Shown: positions 1 to 8,535, counted from the stretch's first letter. The stretch is DNA of 19,808 nt from CAZGLR01 sp964526635 (GCA_964526635.1 CAZGLR010000064.1:1-19808); one strand, 5' to 3'. A program made the numbers and translations. Notes: generated by a model not told the origin, from the letters alone.

Positions 1-182
1 TAGTACCGCTTTCCGGGATACCCCTCGGCGTATTTATTGGTCATGACTCCGCCAGCCGCCTCCAGCACCGCTTCGCTGACGAAATTCTCCGAGGCAATCA
101 ATTCTATTTTCTGGGCCTGACGCCGCGCTTCAGAGGTCATGGCATCATATAATTCAGGATCAACCAGCTGTATTTTCGACAC
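1..182 (-). CDS. glyA: Serine hydroxymethyltransferase, N-terminal part (cut by window edge)
   Basis: Only the first 60 codons are present. Reading leftward from a GTG at 182 the protein begins VSKIQLVDPELYDAM and continues with IELIASENFVSEAVLEA and GGVMTNKYAEGYPGKRY, the hallmark N-terminus of the PLP enzyme that interconverts serine and glycine and charges tetrahydrofolate with a one-carbon unit. The start is set by a GGGAGGG Shine-Dalgarno (195-189) six bases upstream; there is no nearby ATG in frame. It follows rpiB after only 17 bases, an adjacency common in bacteria, and is the last visible gene of the ilvE-rpiB-glyA operon. The catalytic lysine lies outside the window. Confidence 0.95.
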   Translation of the reverse strand, partial: MSKIQLVDPELYDAMTSEARRQAQKIELIASENFVSEAVLEAAGGVMTNKYAEGYPGKRY

Positions 183-199
183 AGATATCCCTCCCACGC

Positions 200-624
200 T
201 CAGGCATCGTTCATGCCTGAATCAGGAATTTTAGCCAGACGGCGCAGATGGCGGCNNNNNNNNNNAAAATCTCTTCAAGTTCGGCATCGTTGATGTATTT
301 CGATGGCAACGTCAGGACATTGGAGTTGTTGTGCGCCCGCGCCAGATGCGCCATCTCGGCGTTGATCGCCAGCGTCGCCCGGACTCCTTTGATCTTGTTG
401 GCCGCCATAGAGACGCCATTGCCGGTCCAGCAGACAGCAATCCCGCGATCGACATGCTGATCCCGAACTTCTTCGGCCACCTTCAGGGCGTAATCAGGAT
501 AATCGACTGAATCGAGCGAGTCAGTGCCATAGTCGGCAACCTCATATCCCCATTGCTCCAGGAACTTTTTGATCTTTTGCTTCAGCTCATACCCGGCATG
601 ATCGGATCCGATGGCTATTTTCAT
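200..624 (-). CDS. rpiB: Ribose-5-phosphate isomerase B (interrupted by assembly gap)
   Basis: Interconverts ribose 5-phosphate and ribulose 5-phosphate in the cytosolic pentose phosphate pathway. The N-terminus MKIAIGSDHAGYELK, the AANKIKGVRAT segment and ARAHNNSNVL are diagnostic of the RpiB/LacAB family. C65 is the likely catalytic cysteine, within CWTGNG (the family usually has CGTG or CGSG, so W66 is odd). ATG start with GGGAGG SD, 11 bases after ilvE. A 10-N gap at 256-265 interrupts the C-terminus. The frame that runs through the Ns ends at 211 in residues unlike any RpiB, but another frame after the gap reads RHLRRLAKIPDSGMNDA with a stop at 200-202, matching the family's GGRHxRRxxKI end. 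The true gene therefore most likely ends at 200 and the gap does not have its true length. Confidence 0.93.
256..265. other. Assembly gap (10 N)
   Basis: Ten consecutive N bases within the 3' part of rpiB. The reading frame is shifted across it, and family comparison suggests that roughly ten residues (the usual WLxTPFEGG stretch) are missing, so this looks like a placeholder of arbitrary length. Confidence 0.98.
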
Positions 625-635
625 ATGACCTCCCT

Positions 636-1574
636 TCAGGCTTTTTGCAGTGCCGGAATATAGGTCAGCCAGCCGCGCGTATCATCGACCCGGCCTTCTA
701 CTATATCAAAATAACGTTTTTGCAATTCGAGGGTCAGCTCCCCGGCCTTTCCAGTCCCGATCGGGACATCATCGATCTTGGAAATCGGTGTCACTTCGGC
801 CGCCGATCCGGTGAAGAAAACCTCATCCGCTATATACAACGCCTCCCGAGGCAGTGCCTGCTCCACGACTTCCACGCCCATTTCGCGCGCCAATATCATG
901 ATCGTATCACGGGTAATACCCGGTAGAATCGAACAACCCAACGTCGGCGTATACAGTTTGCCCTTCATAACCAGGAAGATATTCTCGCCCGAACCCTCGG
1001 AAATCATGCCATTGGTATCCAGCGCGATTCCCTCAACATACCCGCGCGACAAGGCCTCCGACTTAATAAGCTGTGAATTCATATAATTCGCGCCAGCCTT
1101 GGCCATCATCGGGAACGTATTTCCCGCCGCCCGATGCCATGATGACACACACACCGAGACACCATTGATCAATGCCTCCTCGCCAAGGTATTTTCCCCAC
1201 GGCCAGGCCGCGATAGTGACGTCCACCGGGCACGGTCCCGGATCCACCCCGAGACTTTCATAGCCGCGATACACGATCGGCCGCAGATAACACGCTTCCA
1301 GATTATTGACCGTCACCAGATCCAGCGCCGCCTGCGAAACCGTTTGTTTATCAAAGGGAATCACCATCCGGTAAATCTTGGCCGAATTGAACAGCCGATC
1401 AATATGCTCCTGATGCCGAAACGAGGCTGGTCCTTTAGATGTTTTATATACGCGCTGCCCTTCGAACACCGAGGAACCATAATGTACCACATGCGACAGG
1501 ACGTGAATCTTCGCATCGTCCCATCCCACCATTTTTCCATTCATCCAGATTTTGTCGACTTTATTGAAAGGCAT
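636..1574 (-). CDS. ilvE: Branched-chain amino acid aminotransferase
   Basis: Fold-type IV PLP transaminase for the last step of leucine, isoleucine and valine synthesis (and the first step of their breakdown), using glutamate/2-oxoglutarate. 312 residues, the usual length of the IlvE group. Visible signatures are IWMNGKMVGWDDAKIHVLSH and HYGSSVFEGQR at the N-terminus, the Schiff-base lysine K159 in MAKAGANYMNSQLIKSEA, EGIALDTNGMISEGSGENIF (E193), and LPGITRDTI followed by DEVFFTGSAAEVTPI. ATG start with an AAGGAG SD six bases upstream. It is the first gene of the operon with rpiB and glyA (11-base gap to rpiB). No leader peptide, T-box or attenuator is visible in the 140-base upstream gap. 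Confidence 0.96.
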   Translation of the reverse strand: MPFNKVDKIWMNGKMVGWDDAKIHVLSHVVHYGSSVFEGQRVYKTSKGPASFRHQEHIDRLFNSAKIYRMVIPFDKQTVSQAALDLVTVNNLEACYLRPIVYRGYESLGVDPGPCPVDVTIAAWPWGKYLGEEALINGVSVCVSSWHRAAGNTFPMMAKAGANYMNSQLIKSEALSRGYVEGIALDTNGMISEGSGENIFLVMKGKLYTPTLGCSILPGITRDTIMILAREMGVEVVEQALPREALYIADEVFFTGSAAEVTPISKIDDVPIGTGKAGELTLELQKRYFDIVEGRVDDTRGWLTYIPALQKA

Positions 1575-1621
1575 AGTTCACTCCTTTATAGATCACCAGC
1601 ATTATCCAAATATGGACCTGT

Positions 1622-1651
1622 AGTATAATGAATGGAGGCCGTTGCGGGCAA
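1622..1651 (-). promoter_or_regulatory. Candidate sigma-70-type promoter of ilvE-rpiB-glyA
   Basis: On the minus strand a TTGCCC -35 (1651-1646, 4/6) and a TATACT -10 (1627-1622, 5/6) are separated by 18 bases. This predicts a start near 1615 and an untranslated leader of about 40 bases before the ilvE ATG. Sequence match only. Confidence 0.4.
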
Positions 1652-1678
1652 TACCTTTGACCCGAAAAACCGGAGATT

Positions 1679-1707
1679 CGGAGGCAGCCGGTACCCGACC
1701 GCCTCCG
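1679..1707 (-). terminator. Possible terminator after the metalloprotease gene
   Basis: A perfect 7-bp inverted repeat (CGGAGGC / GCCTCCG, 15-base loop) begins 8 bases after the protease stop codon. On the minus strand a run of five T (1669-1665) follows, but only after a 9-base gap, so the U-tract is poorly placed and the call is weak. Confidence 0.35.
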
Positions 1708-1714
1708 CTAAAAA

Positions 1715-4700
1715 CTACTGCGCGCAGCCGATCAATGGCGCCGGACCGGACTTGAAGATGTAATTGATCAGGTACACGGCATCGCCGACGTTAATGGCAC
1801 AATCGGCATTGACATCTGCCGCGGCGGGAATCAAGGGGGCCGGACCGCTTTTGAATACAAAGTTGATAATGAATATGCCGTCGCCGACATTAGCCGCATA
1901 GTCACCGTTGGCATCACCCGGAATCTGACCATAAAAGTTGAAGGTCGGGCTTTCCGTGCGTCCGCCAAAAAGATCTGCCGCCGCCACCTTCCAGAAGACC
2001 TGATTACCCGAGGGTATCGCTGCTGGCGTGTAAGTCGTATCTTTCAAGCCGATCATTGAATCAGCCGAGGCAAAAGTCGCCTCGGAGGCAAGATAGAAGG
2101 AATAGAACACTGTGTCGAATAAATCCCCGGCTACCGATCTGGACCAGACGAACTCGGGAATGCCCGACAATATCTGAACCCCGCTATCGGGGCTGTGCAG
2201 CGTAACCGGCGTCGGTGTCTCGTTAACCGAATTCACCCAGAATGATGCCGATGAGCTCCACGGACCCGACTCAAATCCATCATCAGCCCGCGATCGCCAG
2301 ACATACTGGCTGTCATCATCAAGAGCAATTGGAACCATCCAGTAATGAATCCCCGGCCCTGAAGTCGCATGTAATTGTTCAGCCACCAATTGCGTGAGTC
2401 CGATATCGGCATACACCTGATAATCAAATCGCAGGTAATCACCCTCGTCGTCGACAGCATTCTCATGGCTGAGCACCGGCTGGCTTTGCCCAACGCCGGC
2501 CAGTGAATTCGGACTCAACCCGGTCGGTATCTCGGGAGCTGTATTCATCCGAAACTGCATAATCCACCATGATGACCAATCGATGCCATTATTCACCCTT
2601 ACCCGAAGATAATAAGAATTGCCATCCACCAGCGGCTCCCCGATATACATCGCGCTTGTATCGCTCGATACCACCATTCCGCTTTGCCACAATTCGGCGA
2701 TGGTCCAGTCATAATCGACGCCGACTTCGATCTCAAATTGCACTTGCGGCTGGTCTGCGGGGTCACTATATGACCAGGATATTTCTGGTGTATGAGTCAC
2801 CACATGCATGGCATCGCCGGGGCCGATTTCCAGCGCCGTTATGGCTGGATTATCGATCGCGGGTATCGTTTCACCCCAGAATGACAGGATGCTGTCCAAC
2901 ACTATTTCACGATGCGTAAATCTCGGATCGTCATTAATAATCGACTCAAAACCAAACGCATAAAAGAACACCTTCGACTGATCGGACCAGGCGACTGCCG
3001 CATAATCGATGCCCTGCCCGATATCATAAAACTGCCACTCCCCGACCGATGAATCGGTTGGCAGAATATGATCATAGACTGTCTGATTACCGGCCCCTCC
3101 CGGTGAGTTAAAGGCAATCTGCCCCAGACCATTCGATACGAGCCCGCCGGGAGTCTCATCCAGTATCGGAATCAGGGCAAAAAACTGATCGATATACTCG
3201 GCTCGCAAATAGCCGGTCAGGAAGTCGGGATCATCAACGGCCAGTTGACCCGCTATCCCCTGCCCGCTCAGGAAAAGATTGCCGCCATTGTCAATAAAGG
3301 CGGCCAGTGCCACCCGGTCGGCGGCCGACAGGGCTTCCGTCTGCGCCGTACCGGTAAACCAAATCAGGTTTTGATATTCCTGCAAAAGTGATGGCAGGGG
3401 TGTCCCCTGGTCATTCGTCGACCAGTAACCAAACGCCTGCCGGCGATCGCGAAACGGCTGCAGATAAAAGTCTTCGATTTCGGTATCAATATCATCATTG
3501 ACAATTATAATCGTCGGCCGCCCGACATTCTGCACCAGCGTCATTTCGATAATATCAGTACCGCCATTGGCGCTGATCGTAACGAAAAACGAATCAATGC
3601 GGGGCTGATAATCAATGGGAATATGAAAAACAAAGGGATCACTGTGGTTGCCGGCTTCGCCCCCGGTGGGAATCGACGATATCGTGGAGTAACCATCGAC
3701 AATAATCAAAGCCGGGTCGTCTATATTCAAAGAGATTTCAGCATTGACAGCCGCTTCCCAGATATTGGAAAAAGCCAGCGAAAACTCGATTGTCTCGCCG
3801 GCATCAAGGAAACCGTCGCTGTTGCCGAAGGTGGCATCACTAAATACAGTATCAGTAATCGTCAAGAGCGGTCGCGACCAGACAATATCGAGATTGGCCG
3901 TAATCACGGAATCCGATGGTGAGATATTCCATACCGCCACTTGCGTGGTCAATCCATTATAATCGCGTGAATTGGGTTCGGTGAGATCAGTAAACTCGGG
4001 TGACAGTCCCTGCCTCGGCCAGGGATCGCCGATATCGCCCTGGTTGTTGTCATTCTGCAAATCATACTCGCCATCAGCCGGCTCCAGAAAAACCTGCGGA
4101 TGCCAGTCATCGTCGTTGCCATAGACCTCATCATCAATATGCCAAATAAGCAATCCCTCACCTGGCAGATAATTGTCGAATCCGATTTTCTGGCGATTTT
4201 CAACCAGAAAATACTCTGACCCGCCCATTCCCTCGCGCCACAGCCGATATGCGACGGGTTCGGTCGATGCCGCCGGCAGCACGGCCCCGATCAGATTTTC
4301 GGTTACCTGAACAGGCTCAATCCAGCCCAGATATTGCTTGCACCAGGCTGATAAGCTGGCCGGGCGGGTGGAATTGCCATTATAATTGCCGACGCCCATC
4401 AATCCCCAGTCGCCGATACCCCAACTCGAATAATCATAGTCGTAGAGATCCGGCAATCCGAGGATATGGCCGAATTCGTGGCAGAAAATCCCAATCTGCA
4501 CCAGGCCCTCGTTCAGCCAGGATTCCTCAGGCTGAATAGTATAGGGGTGAATTTCCACACCATCGGTCCACGCATTGGTATATCCCTGATGCGAATGGAT
4601 ATGGCAGCTGCTTCCCGATTCCTCATATGCATAACCGGCATGAACAATAATAACCGCTTCGACTTCACCATCGCCGTCATTATCATACTCTGAGAAATCG

Positions 4701-5245
4701 ACATGCGGGTCGGCCAGCGCAATGGCATGTTCCACCAGGGTCATCGCATTATGCGGGTCGCTCCCCCAGCCGTTGGAACCATCGCAATAATTTGTATAAT
4801 ATGTCATATTCTCCGGTAGCGTGTACCAGCCGACCACATCGCCCTCGAGATGGAATTCCCCATACGAATTTTCGATATAATATTCACGCATGGATTTAGA
4901 CGGCATTATCTGTTCGGAAAACAACAGCCGTTCGAAGTACAATCTGCTTCCCGCATCGTAGCCATCGGTATACGGCCGGTCGGGATAATCGACCAGGATG
5001 GTTAGAACTCGAAACGGATTTTCGGCCGATGCAATAATCTTGTCTGGTGATTTCTCCGCTCGAAATGAGGGATTATTTATCCCCCGGGCCCGCGCTTTTG
5101 CAGCGTTTTTAAGGAATTCATCAAAGCGACCCTCCTCCTTCAACCGCTGGAGGACCTCTTGAGATAGGGCATCTGCCGTCGCCGTGGCAATGCCCAGGAA
5201 AATCAAAAAGACGCAATACATGGAAATCAAAATGAGGCGCGCCAT
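1715..5245 (-). CDS. Secreted M6-type zinc metalloprotease with dockerin-like C-terminus
   Basis: 1176-residue exported protein. A signal peptide covers about residues 1-25 (hydrophobic ILISMYCVFLIFLGIATATA). The catalytic domain (about 75-450) has the M6/immune-inhibitor-A style zinc motif HEFGHILGLPD at 256-266 (H256, H260 and D266 ligands, E257 catalytic) preceded by SEYDNDGDGEVEAVIIVHAG. Next come a beta-sandwich region (about 455-570), a Rossmann-like segment (about 576-795, with IDNGGNLFLSGQGIAGQL) resembling glutamine-amidotransferase-fold modules, Fn3-like repeats (about 800-1105), and two tandem dockerin-like calcium repeats (about 1113-1172), each with DxNxD, NVGD and FKSGPAPL. Probable role: extracellular or surface proteolysis, perhaps docked through the tail. 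Likely monocistronic. ATG start behind a GGGGGT stretch. Exact substrate unknown. Confidence 0.9.
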   Translation of the reverse strand: MARLILISMYCVFLIFLGIATATADALSQEVLQRLKEEGRFDEFLKNAAKARARGINNPSFRAEKSPDKIIASAENPFRVLTILVDYPDRPYTDGYDAGSRLYFERLLFSEQIMPSKSMREYYIENSYGEFHLEGDVVGWYTLPENMTYYTNYCDGSNGWGSDPHNAMTLVEHAIALADPHVDFSEYDNDGDGEVEAVIIVHAGYAYEESGSSCHIHSHQGYTNAWTDGVEIHPYTIQPEESWLNEGLVQIGIFCHEFGHILGLPDLYDYDYSSWGIGDWGLMGVGNYNGNSTRPASLSAWCKQYLGWIEPVQVTENLIGAVLPAASTEPVAYRLWREGMGGSEYFLVENRQKIGFDNYLPGEGLLIWHIDDEVYGNDDDWHPQVFLEPADGEYDLQNDNNQGDIGDPWPRQGLSPEFTDLTEPNSRDYNGLTTQVAVWNISPSDSVITANLDIVWSRPLLTITDTVFSDATFGNSDGFLDAGETIEFSLAFSNIWEAAVNAEISLNIDDPALIIVDGYSTISSIPTGGEAGNHSDPFVFHIPIDYQPRIDSFFVTISANGGTDIIEMTLVQNVGRPTIIIVNDDIDTEIEDFYLQPFRDRRQAFGYWSTNDQGTPLPSLLQEYQNLIWFTGTAQTEALSAADRVALAAFIDNGGNLFLSGQGIAGQLAVDDPDFLTGYLRAEYIDQFFALIPILDETPGGLVSNGLGQIAFNSPGGAGNQTVYDHILPTDSSVGEWQFYDIGQGIDYAAVAWSDQSKVFFYAFGFESIINDDPRFTHREIVLDSILSFWGETIPAIDNPAITALEIGPGDAMHVVTHTPEISWSYSDPADQPQVQFEIEVGVDYDWTIAELWQSGMVVSSDTSAMYIGEPLVDGNSYYLRVRVNNGIDWSSWWIMQFRMNTAPEIPTGLSPNSLAGVGQSQPVLSHENAVDDEGDYLRFDYQVYADIGLTQLVAEQLHATSGPGIHYWMVPIALDDDSQYVWRSRADDGFESGPWSSSASFWVNSVNETPTPVTLHSPDSGVQILSGIPEFVWSRSVAGDLFDTVFYSFYLASEATFASADSMIGLKDTTYTPAAIPSGNQVFWKVAAADLFGGRTESPTFNFYGQIPGDANGDYAANVGDGIFIINFVFKSGPAPLIPAAADVNADCAINVGDAVYLINYIFKSGPAPLIGCAQ

Positions 5246-5348
5246 AATACACCCCCATGTTGTGCGGTTCTTCAGCGCTGGAATAGATACGTGTGACGGG
5301 ACTCTATGAAAACAATATAACTAAATCAGGATTTTATGCATTCATTTT

Positions 5349-6065
5349 TTACACAGGCACCATCTGATGATTCTTAACCACCTGGCGAATCAACGCAAAG
5401 GTATTAATTGGAGCCATCTCCAGAAGTCGATCGAACTCGGCGGCCGCATTTTCATCGGCGCCGTCGGATATGGTCCGTATCACTAAAAACGGTATCGTAT
5501 TCATTCGGCACACCTGGGCTACCGCGGCACCCTCCATCTCGGTGGCAATCGCACCGAACTCGCGCTGCAGCCAGGCAATTGTCTTTATGTCGGAAATAAA
5601 CTTGTCACCGGAAACAACCGTGCCGACAATCATTTGTGGTCGATTTGATTTTCCCCCGAATATTTCATCATATGCCGATGTAAATGCCCGAATCATAACG
5701 GCGTCAGCTTCCATGATTCTGCCGACCGACGGTACATCCCCGATGCGCCGTCCGAAGGCCGACAAATCGACATCATATTGTATCAAATTATTGGCGACAA
5801 CAATATCGCCCTGCTGCAAATATGGCACCAGGGCACCGGCCAGGCCGGTAAAAACGATTCCGTTGACATTAAACCGATCGATTAAAATCTGGGTGGATAC
5901 GGCGGCATTGACTTTCCCCACCCCGCACTTGACTATTACAATCGGCATCTCTTCGATACGGCCGCAATGAAACACCATCCCGGCGTATTCCGAGATTTGC
6001 TCGATGTCAGCATACGAGACATAGAGGTTGACCTCTTCATCCATGGCGCCCATCAGGCCGATCAC
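5349..6065 (-). CDS. mtnN: 5'-methylthioadenosine/S-adenosylhomocysteine nucleosidase
   Basis: Hydrolyses S-adenosylhomocysteine to S-ribosylhomocysteine plus adenine (and methylthioadenosine likewise), supplying LuxS. Family motifs are GLMGAMDEEV, CGVGKVNAA, YDVDLSAFG, VVSGDKFI, ATEMEGAAVAQVC and IRTISDGAD. With the start chosen here the expected catalytic residues are E11, E178 and D201, matching E12, E174 and D197 of the E. coli enzyme. The frame is open to a GTG at 6074, but a second GTG at 6065 overlaps the luxS stop as GTGA and has a GGGAG SD eight bases upstream. It also gives an N-terminus of family length, so I choose 6065 (238 residues). Translationally coupled to luxS. Confidence 0.95.
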   Translation of the reverse strand: MIGLMGAMDEEVNLYVSYADIEQISEYAGMVFHCGRIEEMPIVIVKCGVGKVNAAVSTQILIDRFNVNGIVFTGLAGALVPYLQQGDIVVANNLIQYDVDLSAFGRRIGDVPSVGRIMEADAVMIRAFTSAYDEIFGGKSNRPQMIVGTVVSGDKFISDIKTIAWLQREFGAIATEMEGAAVAQVCRMNTIPFLVIRTISDGADENAAAEFDRLLEMAPINTFALIRQVVKNHQMVPV

Positions 6066-6505
6066 GATTTCCACTCCCGGATAATTTTATCGGCGAAATA
6101 GCGAGCTTCGGAAAACGAATGGTCTTTGTAATTTCCACACGACACTTCCTCGATACCCGGCACTTCATCGGCGGTGATATGCAGAATGCACTCCAGCGCC
6201 TGAAGTACGGCGGAACGGACTTTGACTGTGTCCGGCTGACCGAATACAATCAGGTAGAATCCGGTACGGCACCCCATTGGCGACAAATCGATAACATCAT
6301 CGAAATACGCCCTGATATAGGTCGCCAGACAATGCTCCAGCGTATGCATCCCCGCCGTTGTGATGGCATCGGTGTTCGGCTTGACAAATCTGAGATCAAA
6401 CTTGGAGACAATATCGCCCTGTGGTCCGGTCTTCACTGAGGCCAGACGGCAATTGGGAGCCTCCATGATGGTATGATCGACGGCAAACGACTCTACAGTA
6501 TTCAT
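6062..6505 (-). CDS. luxS: S-ribosylhomocysteine lyase (AI-2 synthesis)
   Basis: Cleaves S-ribosylhomocysteine to homocysteine and 4,5-dihydroxy-2,3-pentanedione, the precursor of AI-2. 147 residues. The N-terminus MNTVESFAVDH matches the conserved (x)VESFxLDH start. The metal site is HTLEH (H54, H58) plus C123, E57 is the catalytic base, and C79 lies in LSPMGCRTGFYL. All expected active-site residues are present. The gene overlaps mtnN by 4 bases, so both steps of SAH detoxification are coupled. No Shine-Dalgarno is visible before the ATG; a TATAAA-like element ends about 4 bases before it, so a leaderless transcript is possible. The AI-2 product may be only a by-product of methyl-cycle recycling. 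Confidence 0.97.
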   Translation of the reverse strand: MNTVESFAVDHTIMEAPNCRLASVKTGPQGDIVSKFDLRFVKPNTDAITTAGMHTLEHCLATYIRAYFDDVIDLSPMGCRTGFYLIVFGQPDTVKVRSAVLQALECILHITADEVPGIEEVSCGNYKDHSFSEARYFADKIIREWKS

Positions 6506-6549
6506 ACTGTTTATATCGGTTCGCCGGGAATCTATTTAATATCGCGATG

Positions 6550-7305
6550 TTATTTTGTCACGACCGCCACGAGATCATTACCCGCGGGGTCATAGGGTTC
6601 GGTAAGGGTCAAATCGGAGTAAAACTCGATCGAGTCAAAGCGGGCCATCTTTGAGGCAATTGTCAACACTTCGGTATTTAGGGGCAGTATCTTATTGGAT
6701 GTCAGGGTATGCTCGACATTACCCATATCATGCCGGATGGTCAGTATATTCAATCTCGATTCTTTTTCCCCGAAATCGAAAAAACGGACAAAGGTATAAT
6801 TTTCGGCAGAACGGACCTTGATTATCCGCTGATCCTGCTGCTTGAAGTGAGTATAATTGAGCGCCTGCAACACGACTTTCCCCTGCGGGCGCAAAACGCG
6901 CTGGAAGGCCTTGAAAGCCAGACCCAGCCGTTCGCCGGTCTGCACTCCGACGATCGAGTTACCGAGGCATAAGACGGTGTCGAAACGCTCTGTCCAGGAA
7001 TGCGGCAGGGACTCGAAATACTCCTGCAGGAAATCGACATCGACGCCCTCTTTGAGGGCATTGGCGCGGGCCACATCCAGCATCTCTTCCGAGGCATCCA
7101 CGCCCCGAACATCAAGGCCAAGTTTGGCCAGAATGACTGAATGCACCCCGGTGCCGCAGCCGGCATCCAGAATCTCGGTCGCATTTACCCGTTTGACGAG
7201 ATTTTTGATCTTTCCAAAATCGCCGATCAGACGATTGGAATACCCGGTCATCAGGTCATAATAATGGGCTATGGAAGAAAAATCGCTCATGTCATCTATA
7301 CGCAC
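6550..7305 (-). CDS. Class I SAM-dependent methyltransferase
   Basis: 251 residues with the SAM-binding motif I ILDAGCGTGVHS (about 45-56), an acidic motif II (GVDASEEML) and a motif-IV-like FDTVLCLGNSIVG. The CLGNS signature recalls the glycine/sarcosine N-methyltransferase-like group, but the substrate cannot be read from the sequence. It lies 44 bases upstream of luxS on the same strand, so its SAH product could feed the mtnN/luxS pair (inference from context). The frame opens at a GTG (7305) with AAGG ten bases upstream; an ATG at 7290 giving MSDFSSIAHYYD is an equally reasonable start without a clear SD. Confidence 0.85.
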   Translation of the reverse strand: MRIDDMSDFSSIAHYYDLMTGYSNRLIGDFGKIKNLVKRVNATEILDAGCGTGVHSVILAKLGLDVRGVDASEEMLDVARANALKEGVDVDFLQEYFESLPHSWTERFDTVLCLGNSIVGVQTGERLGLAFKAFQRVLRPQGKVVLQALNYTHFKQQDQRIIKVRSAENYTFVRFFDFGEKESRLNILTIRHDMGNVEHTLTSNKILPLNTEVLTIASKMARFDSIEFYSDLTLTEPYDPAGNDLVAVVTK

Positions 7306-7325
7306 AAACCGGTAACCTTACAGTA

Positions 7326-7341
7326 GTTATCGGTAGATAAC
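7326..7341. repeat. Perfect 6-bp inverted repeat in methyltransferase upstream region
   Basis: GTTATC-GGTA-GATAAC lies between the polyferredoxin gene (ending at 7380) and the methyltransferase start. It could be an operator or a small RNA hairpin; no T-run follows, so it is not a good terminator. Confidence 0.4.
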
Positions 7342-7379
7342 AACAGATGGTCAAGGACGGTTCATGCTGTAATTTTGCA

Positions 7380-8444
7380 CTATCTGCCCGGGTGACCGTA
7401 TTCACTGCCGTGCATGCGCGTAATATGATAACGATACTCTTCCACCGAAATGGAATTCTGCCACGGCCCCAGACTGCTGAATATCGCCAGCGATCCCCAG
7501 AAAAAGATAACAATCGCCAGCACCCATGCCCTGGGCGAGATCGAGCGTTTCGAACCACGCAGTCCCAGCGTCAGTGCCCCGCGCGCCGGGCAGACATCGA
7601 TACAATCCAGACAGCCGCTGCATTCATCGGAAAGCACCTGTTTCGAAGTATCCACTTTGATATGTGAGGGACATACCTGGGTACACTTGCCACAAGATAT
7701 GCAGGCATGTTCATTTCGCGTAATTTTGGCCGGACCGATCAACGAGGCCATACCCAAAAGGGCCCCATACGGGCACAGGTATCGGCACCAGAAACCGCGC
7801 AGAATAAGTGAGAAAAGGAATATACCAGTAATGACAATCAGCGACGTCAACCCGATCTCGAGAAAGAAGTACATCATCTTGATGTCGGCGACTTTGTTAT
7901 ATGGCGACGCTATAAACGAACGTACCTCCGCTGGTGACATGAAGAAGAAGACAGCATAGACGAACAACCCCAGTAAAATATACTTCAGGCTCCTGAGCGG
8001 CCAGTCCAGCCAGCGCGGCAGCCTGAGCTTGAGATGATGCATTGACTGCATCGTGTTACCCACCAGTTCGGAGACGAATCCCACCGGACAAACCCAGCTG
8101 CAAAACGCCTTTTTGAAAATAAACGCTGTCCCAACGATAACCAGCAGGATCACCACCGACGCCGGATGAATCGAATTAAGCACCCCGGTCAGCACCCAGT
8201 CGCGCAGAGATAACAAGGCCGAAATCGGCAGGTACCCCTCGACTCCCGGTGGACGGCTCATCACCAATCCCGCACTCTCTCCGCTTTTGATAAAACTGAC
8301 AAAAAGATAAAACTCGATCCCGATCCAGATATTCAGCCCCAACGCAAACAACTGGGTGAAAAAGCGGATTTTGCGTAATGGCCAGCGGGCGGGCTTTTTT
8401 TTTGCGGCTTGCGCCTGCTTTATATATTGCGTCGCTGTTTCCAT
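7380..8444 (-). CDS. NapH/MauN-like membrane polyferredoxin (4Fe-4S)
   Basis: 354-residue inner-membrane iron-sulfur protein. Around five hydrophobic segments (about 27-51, 93-111, 155-169, 191-214, 305-325) are combined with two CxxxCP motifs next to membrane segments (C115/C119 in CSWVCPVG; C220/C224 in CRYLCPYG) and two classical 4Fe-4S clusters (C248, C251, C254, C258 and C275, C278, C281, C285). This is the architecture of NapH/NosR/MauN-type proteins that pass electrons from the quinol pool to a periplasmic partner. No partner reductase is in the window, so the specific pathway is open. Start: ATG at 8444 with GAGG SD six bases upstream, preferred over an in-frame GTG at 8456 that overlaps the SD. 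Confidence 0.88.
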   Translation of the reverse strand: METATQYIKQAQAAKKKPARWPLRKIRFFTQLFALGLNIWIGIEFYLFVSFIKSGESAGLVMSRPPGVEGYLPISALLSLRDWVLTGVLNSIHPASVVILLVIVGTAFIFKKAFCSWVCPVGFVSELVGNTMQSMHHLKLRLPRWLDWPLRSLKYILLGLFVYAVFFFMSPAEVRSFIASPYNKVADIKMMYFFLEIGLTSLIVITGIFLFSLILRGFWCRYLCPYGALLGMASLIGPAKITRNEHACISCGKCTQVCPSHIKVDTSKQVLSDECSGCLDCIDVCPARGALTLGLRGSKRSISPRAWVLAIVIFFWGSLAIFSSLGPWQNSISVEEYRYHITRMHGSEYGHPGR

Positions 8445-8471
8445 GATAAACCTCACTGTTGTATCAGCAGC

Positions 8472-8513
8472 AATATCGGGAAACGCGACATTTATAGACT
8501 TGATTTAAGTCAA
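8472..8513 (-). promoter_or_regulatory. FNR/CRP-family box with class II promoter geometry
   Basis: Read on the minus strand, TTGAC-TTAA-ATCAA (8513-8500) matches 9 of 10 conserved positions of the FNR consensus TTGAT-N4-ATCAA. Exactly 22 bases downstream is a -10-like GATATT (8477-8472, 4/6), which places the box centre at about -41.5, the class II position. The predicted start near 8465 leaves a leader of about 20 bases with the SD of the polyferredoxin gene. Control by oxygen or redox state is the inference. The same bases also form GACTT-N5-AAGTC, so a different regulator is possible. Confidence 0.5.
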
Positions 8514-8535
8514 TTTATTGAAAGAATATGGAGCT

